DNA of 41,319 nucleotides from Streptomyces sp. I05A-00742 (GTDB lineage Bacteria; Actinomycetota; Actinomycetes; Streptomycetales; Streptomycetaceae), in contig NZ_JABETO010000026.1 in NCBI RefSeq assembly GCF_013055795.1, forward strand, positions 4,157 to 45,475, written 5' to 3'. Positions 32,371-38,947 of the stretch are shown here, in pieces. How positions within the stretch are numbered: the stretch's first letter is position 1; each line of letters starts with the position of its first letter. Below the pieces are notes generated by a model. That model had not been told where the DNA came from, made no database searches, and was given only the letters and a program-made list of their open reading frames with translations. The translations under genes were made by a program, and so were the position numbers.

Positions 32371-32443
32371 GGCTGCCAGTCTCGTCCGGCCCCGCGCCGC
32401 CGACCGGCGGTCATCGGACATCGTGCTCGCCGGCCCGGACGGT

Positions 32444-33010
32444 TCACGGCATGACGATTAGCAGGGCGTAGCGGACCGGACCCGGGCCCGGACAGCGGAA
32501 CCGCGAGACGCCCCGGAGCCGGAACCGCAGACAGTCCCCGGCCCGCAGATCGTGCACGCCGCCGGCCGCGGTGACCTCCAGCGCCCCCTCGAGAATCCAG
32601 ATGTGCTGCTCCAGCCCCGGAGCCGGCGGCTCCTCGTAGGAGACGTCCGCCCCCGGCCGCAGGACGCACTCGACGATCTCGCCGCGCAGCCCGGGGCGGG
32701 GCGGCGAGACGGACCGCCGCACGGAACCGGCCTTCTCGTCCCGCCACACCGACTGCCGTCCCGCCCGCACCAGTTGCGGCGGTTCGCCTTCGACCTCGGC
32801 CAGCAGCTGGGACACCGTCCGCCCGTACGCCGCGCACAGCCTGCCCAGCAGGACGGCCGTCGGGCTGACCTCCGCCCGCTCCAGCCGGGACAGCGTCGAG
32901 CGGCTGACGCCCGTCCGCCGCGCGAGCTCGTCGAGCGGCCAGTCGCGTTCCGTCCGCAGCTCCGCCAGCCGGCGGGCCAGGCGGAGGTGCGCCTCGTCCT
33001 CACCTCTCAC
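32444..33010 (-). CDS. XRE-family regulator with C-terminal cupin
   Basis: 188 residues from GTG 33010. Residues about 8-65 are the helix-turn-helix (LARRLAELRTERDWPLDELA, RRTGVSRSTLSRLERAEVSP, TAVLLGRLCAAYG). The C-terminal half is a cupin (LEQHIWILEGALEVTAAGGV, HDLRAGDCLRFRL) that probably binds a small ligand. These HTH-cupin regulators usually control an adjacent catabolic or detoxification gene. The start codon directly abuts a palindrome (33011-33031) that covers the place of a ribosome site, so autoregulation is likely. Confidence 0.9.
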   Translation of the reverse strand: MRGEDEAHLRLARRLAELRTERDWPLDELARRTGVSRSTLSRLERAEVSPTAVLLGRLCAAYGRTVSQLLAEVEGEPPQLVRAGRQSVWRDEKAGSVRRSVSPPRPGLRGEIVECVLRPGADVSYEEPPAPGLEQHIWILEGALEVTAAGGVHDLRAGDCLRFRLRGVSRFRCPGPGPVRYALLIVMP

Positions 33011-33038
33011 ATCCGGGAGAATATCCCGGATCAGGGAT
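33011..33038. promoter_or_regulatory. Operator candidate of the XRE-cupin regulator
   Basis: Perfect inverted repeat ATCCGGGA-N5-TCCCGGAT (33011-33031), overlapped by a second one ATCCC-N6-GGGAT (33023-33038). It lies immediately before the regulator start and 61-88 bases before the divergent RraA-like gene. Confidence 0.7.
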
Positions 33039-33098
33039 AGCCCTCCCGCTGAGCAGGAGGGACGTGACAGCGTGGGCACGGCACGGGAGGGATCACTC

Positions 33099-33806
33099 AT
33101 GGACCATGACGAACTTTGGCAGCGCTTCTCCGCGCTGACGACAGCCCACGTCGCCGACGCGTGCGTGCGCGCCGACGTCCCCGTGCGCTGCGCGCCGCCG
33201 GACCTCCGTCCGCTCGCCGCGGGCAGCCGCGTGGCGGGCCGGGCGTGTCCGGCCCGGCACGTCGGGAGCGTGGACGTCTTCCTGGAGGCGTACGCGACGG
33301 CGGCGCCCGGCGACGTGCTCGTCGTCGACAACGAGGGACGGCTCGACGAGGCGTGCGTCGGCGACCTCGCGGTGCTGGAGGCCCGGCAGGCGGGCCTGAG
33401 CGGTGTCGTGATCTGGGGTCTGCACCGAGACACGGCCGACCTGCGGACGATCGGCCTGCCGGTGTTCAGCCTGGGCGCGACCCCGCCCGGCCCCCGGCGC
33501 CTCGACGCCCGGCCGCCGGACGCGCTGGACTCCGCCGTGGTGGGGGAGTGGACGGTGGACCGCACCGACCTGGTCCTGGGCGACGACGACGGTGTCCTCT
33601 TCATCCCCGCCGCACGCGCCGACGAACTCCTCACCCTCGCCGCGACGATCCGCGACACCGAACGGGACCAGGCCGAACGGATGCGGGCGGGTGTCTCGCT
33701 GCGCGAACAGGTGCACTTCGACACCTTCCTCGCCCGCCGCCGGACCGAGCCCGACCTGACCTTCCGCGAGCACCTGCGCACGGTGGGCGGGGCCATCGAG
33801 GAGTGA
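33099..33806 (+). CDS. RraA-like / HMG-aldolase-family protein
   Basis: 235 residues from ATG 33099 (GGGAGGG 7 bases upstream). The RraA fold signature is clear: LTTAHVADACVRADV, RVAGRACPARHVGSVDVFLE, PGDVLVVDNEGRLDEACVGD (flexible Asp/Glu binding loop), GLSGVVIWGLHRDTADLRTI and DDDGVLFIPAARADELL. Family members are aldolases or decarboxylases for 4-hydroxy-4-methyl-2-oxoglutarate and oxaloacetate, or RNase E inhibitors; an enzymatic role is likelier. The usual Arg in G.RD reads LHRD here. It probably forms a regulon with the XRE-cupin repressor and the following SDR. Confidence 0.85.
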   Translation: MDHDELWQRFSALTTAHVADACVRADVPVRCAPPDLRPLAAGSRVAGRACPARHVGSVDVFLEAYATAAPGDVLVVDNEGRLDEACVGDLAVLEARQAGLSGVVIWGLHRDTADLRTIGLPVFSLGATPPGPRRLDARPPDALDSAVVGEWTVDRTDLVLGDDDGVLFIPAARADELLTLAATIRDTERDQAERMRAGVSLREQVHFDTFLARRRTEPDLTFREHLRTVGGAIEE

Positions 33807-33972
33807 CGGACGCCGCTCCGCCCCCCCCGGGGCGGGGCGGGCGGCGACGTGCGCGCAGCGGTGCCGCGGCGACCGTGGCCCGCACGACTACGGACCCGGG
33901 CAGCCGTAGGAGACGGACGGCAGTCATTGGAGACGGACGAGAGACGGACCGGGAGAGACAGGACACCCCCCC

Positions 33973-34713
33973 ATGACGCCGCCCGTGACCTTGGACAACC
34001 GACGCGTCGTCATCACCGGCGCCGCCCGGGACTTCGGCCGCACCCTCGCGATCAGCTTCGCCCGGCTCGGCGCCGAGGTCTTCCTCTCGGCGCGCTCCCT
34101 GGAGGGCGCCGAGAGGACCCGTGACGAGATCCGGGGGCTGGGCCACGAGCGCGTGCACGCCTTCGCCTGCGACATCGGTGACCCCGCGTCGGTCCGCGCC
34201 TTCACCGCCGCCGTCCGCGAACGGACCGACGCCGTCGACATCCTCGTCAACAACGGCGCCGCCTGGCTGGAGGGCGAGGATCTGCTCTCCGCGGACGACG
34301 ACGCGATCGTGGCGACGGCGTCGTCGGCGGTGACGGGCACCGCCCTGGTGACCAAGCACTTCCTGCCCCTCCTGCGGGCATCCGCGCGGCCGGACATCGT
34401 GACCATGGTCTCGGCATGCGGTACGGCCAACTACTCCGCGTCCGGCGCCCACAGCGCCTACTACGGGGCGAAGGCCGGCCAGGGGGCGTTCACCGGCATC
34501 CTGTCCAAGCGGCTGCGCGCGGAGGGCATCCGCGTCATCTCCCTGTTCCCGCCCGACTTCACCAACGTCGACCCGCTGTCCCCGGAGTGGGAGACCACCC
34601 CGCGCGACGCCCACTCCCCGCTCACCGCGCAGTCGCTCGTCGACTGCGTCGTCTTCGCGGTGCGGCAGCAGAGGGACTGCTTCATCAACGCGTTCCACTT
34701 CGAGGACATGTGA
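33973..34713 (+). CDS. Short-chain dehydrogenase/reductase
   Basis: 246 residues from ATG 33973 with GGGAGAGA upstream. Cofactor loop TGAARDFGR (TGxxxxfG, residues about 15-23), then ACDIGDP, the structural VNNGA, a VSACGT catalytic Ser region and the YYGAK catalytic Tyr-Lys pair. An Arg/Ser (LSARS) after strand 2 suggests NADP preference. The loop lacks the usual second Gly pattern (GxxxGxG reads GAARDFG). It follows the RraA-like gene by 166 bases on the same strand and may share its control. Substrate unknown. Confidence 0.92.
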   Translation: MTPPVTLDNRRVVITGAARDFGRTLAISFARLGAEVFLSARSLEGAERTRDEIRGLGHERVHAFACDIGDPASVRAFTAAVRERTDAVDILVNNGAAWLEGEDLLSADDDAIVATASSAVTGTALVTKHFLPLLRASARPDIVTMVSACGTANYSASGAHSAYYGAKAGQGAFTGILSKRLRAEGIRVISLFPPDFTNVDPLSPEWETTPRDAHSPLTAQSLVDCVVFAVRQQRDCFINAFHFEDM

Positions 34714-34720
34714 CGGAGTA

Positions 34721-36235
34721 TCAGGAGAGCGAGGGGAGACAGCGGGGCGCCGTGCGGACTCGGGTGGCCTGCTCGAAGGCGTACGCGTAGCCGAGCAGGC
34801 GGGCGTCGGAGCAGCGCGCCCCCACGAACGACAGGCCCAGCGGCAGTGCTCCCCGCGCGTACCCGGCGGGCACGGTGACGTGCGGATATCCGGCCACCGC
34901 GGAGTTCAGGGTCGAGCTGGCGAAGGAGTCGCCACCCCTCTCGTGGCCGATGGGCGGAGCGGGCGGGGCGGTGGGGGTGACGATGGCGTCGAGCCGGTGC
35001 GCCGCGAGGGTCCCGTCGATGGCTTCCCGGGCGTGCCGGGTCGCGGCCTCCCGGTGACGCCGGTACGCCGGATCGCCCGGGTCGCCGTCGGTCCTCTCCG
35101 CCCACTCGAAGAACTCCTGGCCGAAACGGGCCAATTCGGTGTCGGCATGCCGGAGGTTGTACGCGATCAGACCGGCCAGGTCCCCCGGATGCGCGCCCGG
35201 TGTGGCGGCGAGATACGCGTTCAGGTCGTGCTTGAACTCCGTCAACAGGGCGGGCAGAAGGTGCTGTTGCTCCACCTCTTCCGTGTTGGGCACCTCCGCC
35301 CCCTCGACCACGGTGGCGCCCAGGTCCTCGAGCCGCCGGACGGCGCAGTCGAAGACCCGGTCCATGTCGGCGTCGATGCCGGTGTGTCCCTGACGCCACA
35401 CCCCGATGCGGGCGCCGCGCAGTGCGTCGCGGTCGAGCACCGTGCGCCAGTCGGCGGGCAGGGTGATGGCTGCCGACGCGGTCTCCGGATCGGCGGGGTC
35501 GGGTCCGTGGATCGCCCACAGGGTCAGCGCGGCGTCGGTCACGGTCCGGGCGAGGGGCCCGGCGGTGTCCTGACGTGCGCTGATGGGCACGATGCCGTTC
35601 CGGCTCACCATCCCCAGCGTGGGCTTGAACCCCACCGTCGAGTTCAGCGCCGCCGGGATGATGATCGAACCGTCGGTCTCCGTGCCGATCGTCACCACCG
35701 CCAGCCCGGCGGCCGCCGCCACCGCCGAACCGCTGGACGACCCGGAGGGGCTGCGGTCGAGCACGTAGGCGTTACGGGTCTGACCGCCGGTGGCGCTCCA
35801 GCCCGAGACGGCCTCGGGCGAACGGAAGTTGGCCCACTCCGTCATGTTCGTCTTCCCGAGAAGCACGGCTCCGGCCGCGCGCAGCCGCCCGACCAGGAAC
35901 GCGTCCCCCGCCGGCCGGGCCCCCAGCAGGGCCGTGGAACCGGCCGTGGTCGGCTGCCGGTCCGCGGTGTCGATGTTGTCCTTGATCAGAACCGGGATGC
36001 CCTCCAAGGGCCCGCGCGCCCCGCGGGAGCGGCGCGTGTCGTCGCTCCGGCGCGCGAGGGCCGTCGCGTCCGGGTTGACGGTGACCACCGCACAGAGGCG
36101 GGGGTTCAGCCGATCGATCCGCTCCAGGCAGTGCCGCGTCAGCTCCTCGGACGTCAACCGACCCGCTCCCATGGACCGTTGCAGATCGACGATCGTGACG
36201 CGGTCGAGGTCCGTTCCGCCGGTCGCGTCAGCCAC
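34721..36235 (-). CDS. Amidase signature family amidohydrolase
   Basis: 504 residues from GTG 36235; TTG 36265 is an alternative, and neither has a strong ribosome site. The Lys-Ser-Ser triad is present: K85 in VLIKDNID, the Ser-rich loop SPSGSSSGSAVAAAAG (cis-Ser near 166) and the nucleophile S190 in GTETDGSIIIPA. The length and the C-terminal LNSAVAGYPHVTVPAGYARG fit the family, which hydrolyses carboxamides (related to peptide amidases and Asp/Glu-tRNA amidotransferase subunit A). No signal peptide. It converges on the SDR gene with 7 bases between. Substrate unknown. Confidence 0.93.
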   Translation of the reverse strand: MADATGGTDLDRVTIVDLQRSMGAGRLTSEELTRHCLERIDRLNPRLCAVVTVNPDATALARRSDDTRRSRGARGPLEGIPVLIKDNIDTADRQPTTAGSTALLGARPAGDAFLVGRLRAAGAVLLGKTNMTEWANFRSPEAVSGWSATGGQTRNAYVLDRSPSGSSSGSAVAAAAGLAVVTIGTETDGSIIIPAALNSTVGFKPTLGMVSRNGIVPISARQDTAGPLARTVTDAALTLWAIHGPDPADPETASAAITLPADWRTVLDRDALRGARIGVWRQGHTGIDADMDRVFDCAVRRLEDLGATVVEGAEVPNTEEVEQQHLLPALLTEFKHDLNAYLAATPGAHPGDLAGLIAYNLRHADTELARFGQEFFEWAERTDGDPGDPAYRRHREAATRHAREAIDGTLAAHRLDAIVTPTAPPAPPIGHERGGDSFASSTLNSAVAGYPHVTVPAGYARGALPLGLSFVGARCSDARLLGYAYAFEQATRVRTAPRCLPSLS

Positions 36236-36831
36236 GGTGACCGCCCAGGGGCCGGGTCGGGGCAACCGCCCGGGGGCGCAACGATGTTCTGACAGATCGA
36301 CGCACCGGTTCCTCCGCTCTTCCGCCGTACAGCCTTGGCACTCCTGGCGAGAACGCTAGACAGGCGTGGCGCGGCGGCCGCCACCGGGGTCCCTTCGAGG
36401 TGCTGGAATCGTCGCGATGCGGGACGTCACGGCGCACCGCCGCCCCCTGGTCGACGCCGCCCGTGCCGGAGATGTGGCGAAGACCTGACGTTCACCCAGG
36501 TGGCGGAGGTCCTCGCCGAGGTACGGGGACGCCCGGTCCGCCTCCGGTCCGTCACCGGCGGCGAGGTGCGTGCCACCCTCGGTTCGGCCGGTCCGCCGCC
36601 CGGGACCGTGGAGGGCGGCATCGTCGGCATGGTCGTGGGAACGCGCGATCCCGTGCCGGAGCAGCCCCGTGAGGTGACCACCACGACTCCCACGCTCCTG
36701 AGGGCCTGGGCGTACGTCGGCCCCGTCCCCTGCTCGCCGCTTGAGCGGGCTCCCGGGCTCCCGGGCTTCCGGGCTTCCGGGCTGCCGAATTCCGTGCCCT
36801 GGGCGGTGGTGCCTGCGATCGGCGGCGGGGC
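36236..36831. other. 596-bp gap holding a gene remnant
   Basis: No intact gene. An NmrA-like remnant occupies about 36479-36730 (separate entry). Near 36741-36783 the segment GGGCTCCCGGGCTTCC recurs in short direct repeats. The remaining sequence has nothing I recognise. Confidence 0.5.
36479..36730 (+). pseudogene. C-terminal remnant of an NmrA/atypical-SDR protein
   Basis: The plus strand reads DLTFTQVAEVLAEVRGRPVR, then SVTGGEVRATLGSAG, EGGIVGMVVGTRD and LLRAWAYVGP. 'Lt..evA.vLsev.Grpv' is the standard C-terminal helix of NmrA-like NAD(P)-binding proteins. The Rossmann half is missing and an in-frame stop precedes the fragment in the adjoining frame. Confidence 0.5.
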
Positions 36832-37641
36832 TCAGCTGCCCTCGGCGAAGGCGCGCAGGTCCCGGAGCGATCCGTTGAAGACGTCCTGGTCCCCGGGGAA
36901 GGGGCCGTGGTCCGCGGTCTGCCAGACGGCGTACGTCGTCCAGCCGGAGGGCAGGGGGTGGGCCGTGCCGTTGTGGTTGGCGACCCACAGCGGCAGCGTC
37001 GTCGCGAACGCCCGGGAGCCGCCGGTGCACTGTGACCACCAGGTGACGTTGGTGTAGAGCACCGGGTGGCGGCCGGTGCGCTGCCGGTACCGCTCGGCGA
37101 AGGCGCGGATCCAGTCGACCATGCCCTCCTGGTCCAGCCCGTAGCAGGCCGGGGCGTCGGAGGCCGCGACGCCCTCGATGTCGAGTGCCCCCGGCAGCGT
37201 CCGGCCGTCGGCCGTCCAGCCGCCGCCCCCGTCGAGGAAGGCGTCGGCCTGGGCGGCGCCGCCCGAGCTGTCGGGCCGGGCGAAGTGGTAGGCGCCGCGC
37301 ACCAGTCCGGCGTCCGCCGAGCCCTCGTACTGCTGCTGGAAGAACTCGTTCCGGTAGGTGAGCCCCTCGGTCGCCTTGACGTAGGCGAAGGCGGCTCCGG
37401 CCGCGGCGACGGCCGGCCAGTCCACGGCACCCTGGTACGAACTGACATCGAGGCCCCGGACCGCGGCCCGCTCCCGCGGGAGAGGAACGATTCTGTGGCC
37501 GGTGTAGTGATTGCCCTCCGCCCGGGCCGCCGCGGGCTGGACGAGGAACGCGAAGACGGCAACGGCTGCAACGGCGGCGACGACGGCGGCCGGGCCGTTC
37601 CGCCGCCGCGCCGGCACGAGGGTCCTGATCAGTGGTTTCAT
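36832..37641 (-). CDS. Secreted GH25 lysozyme (muramidase)
   Basis: 269 residues from ATG 37641, with GGGAG 8 bases upstream. Signal peptide (RRRNGPAAVVAAVAAVAVFA then FLVQPAAA, cleavage near ARA). The GH25 barrel begins GLDVSSYQGAVDWPAVAAAG and contains FAYVKATEGLTYRN, LVRGAYHFARP, ALDIEG (catalytic Asp-x-Glu) and GRHPVLYTNVTWW. Members cleave the beta-1,4 bond between MurNAc and GlcNAc in peptidoglycan outside the cell. No wall-binding domain is attached. Monocistronic. Confidence 0.95.
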   Translation of the reverse strand: MKPLIRTLVPARRRNGPAAVVAAVAAVAVFAFLVQPAAARAEGNHYTGHRIVPLPRERAAVRGLDVSSYQGAVDWPAVAAAGAAFAYVKATEGLTYRNEFFQQQYEGSADAGLVRGAYHFARPDSSGGAAQADAFLDGGGGWTADGRTLPGALDIEGVAASDAPACYGLDQEGMVDWIRAFAERYRQRTGRHPVLYTNVTWWSQCTGGSRAFATTLPLWVANHNGTAHPLPSGWTTYAVWQTADHGPFPGDQDVFNGSLRDLRAFAEGS

Positions 37642-37865
37642 CGGCAGACTCCCAGGGGACTCCCGCTCCCCGCGCCCGCCTCCGCGACTGCCGCGACGGC
37701 TCGTGGCTGCGGGCCGGACACCCCGGGATGCTACCGATGCGAACACGCCCTGGACCTGTGCGTGTGCCGGGAGAGCCGGGGGTCAACTGCCGCGGCGCGT
37801 GAGGGTGGTCGGAGGGGGTTTCGGTCCCCTAAGAGCTCGTAACACGATCTTGCGGCCGGGTGCAG

Positions 37866-38518
37866 GTCAGCCGTAACCGGGCTGGGCTTCGGCTCCGGGC
37901 AAACCTGCTAGACGCCTGGAGCGATGGCAGGAAGCCAGGGTCTTCGACCAGATGCACCGGCTACTGCTCGCGGAGCTGAACGCGGCCGGCGAACCGGACT
38001 GGAGCCGCGCGTGCGTGGACGCCGCCCATGTGCGCGCGAAAAGGGGGGGTGCCACGACGGGCCCGTCGCCGGTCGACCGTCGCAAGACCGGCAGCAAGCA
38101 CCACCTGATCACCGACGGTGGCGGCATCCCGCTCAACGTCATCACCACTGCGGCCAACGTCCACGACGTCACCCAGACCCTCACCCCGGTCGACGGCATC
38201 CCACCGGTCGCGGGCCGGATCGGCCACCCCCGCAAACGCCCCGACGCGCTACTCGGCGACAAGGGCTACGACAGCAAACCCAACCGCCATGAGCTGCGTC
38301 GACGCGGCATCCTGCCGGTCATCTCCCGCAAGGGCCAACCCGACATGCGGGGCCTGGGCAAGCTCCGCTACGTCGTGGAGCAGACCTTCGCTCTCCTCCA
38401 CCAGTTCAAGCGTCTCGCCGTTCGGTGGGAACGCCGTCTGGAGCTGCATGACGCCTTCGTCTCGGTCGGGTGCTCGCTCATCTGCTGGAGGAGGCTCAAG
38501 AAGTCGCTGCCCTCTTGA
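37866..38518 (+). pseudogene. IS5-type transposase, 5'-truncated and frameshifted
   Basis: From ATG 37952 the frame gives 188 residues of the DDE domain: RACVDAAHVRAKRGG (first Asp), KTGSKHHLITDGGGIPLNVI, DALLGDKGYDS (second Asp), RYVVEQTFALLHQFKRLAVR (Glu) and CSLICWRRLKKS at the end, as in Streptomyces IS5-family (IS1647/IS112-like) elements. Upstream, LGFGSGQTC is readable but is followed by TAG; inserting two bases at 37909 would restore TCWRRL, so a 2-base deletion broke the frame. About 60 N-terminal residues are missing or unrecognisable. No flanking inverted repeat or target duplication could be defined. Probably inactive. Confidence 0.8.
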
Positions 38519-38531
38519 GCCGGCGCTCAAG
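38514..38531 (+). terminator. Hairpin at transposase end
   Basis: CTTGAGC (38514-38520), loop CGGC, GCTCAAG (38525-38531), a perfect 7-bp stem that includes the transposase stop codon. It could equally belong to the IS terminal repeat. Confidence 0.45.
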
Positions 38532-38745
38532 CCTGTGGCCGGTCGGGCATCCTCACGCCGCCACCAGGTAGTGAACTGATGAAGTAGCTGCCCCGCAGAC
38601 CGATGATCCAGCCGAAGGCGCTGGAAGAAACGGGCACGTCCAGACGCCAACCGTGGGCGAAGCGCACTCGCAGTCTGCCTGAATCAGCCGCATGAACCTC
38701 CGCGGCCACCTGATCGAGCAACTGCGGCAGTCGGTGCCGGCGTTC
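38527..38745 (-). pseudogene. C-terminal fragment of a DUF6188-like protein
   Basis: The minus strand reads QLLDQVAAEVHAADSGRLRV, RFAHGWRLDVPVSSSAF and SYFISSLPGGGVRMPD to a TGA at 38527. 'GrLrv.F..GwrLdV....F..W' with a terminal PGG is what I recall of DUF6188. There is no plausible start; homology fades near 38745, and the IS remnant lies directly beyond its 3' end. The following gap to 38947 holds nothing I recognise. Confidence 0.4.
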
Positions 38746-38947
38746 GCGTGAAAGTACCCAGCCCGGTACGCGGCTACGTACCCGGCAAGTTCGATACCAC
38801 CCGGCACCGGGGCTACCTGATTGCCGGCTCTTTCGAAACGGGGGTGCTGGTCGTGAGAGAGGGGCGCCTCACCAGCTTGACCACCAGTCTTTCAACCTCC
38901 TGCGCAGGTGGTCTCGGTTTGGGCATGCTGATGACGGTGGACAGGGG

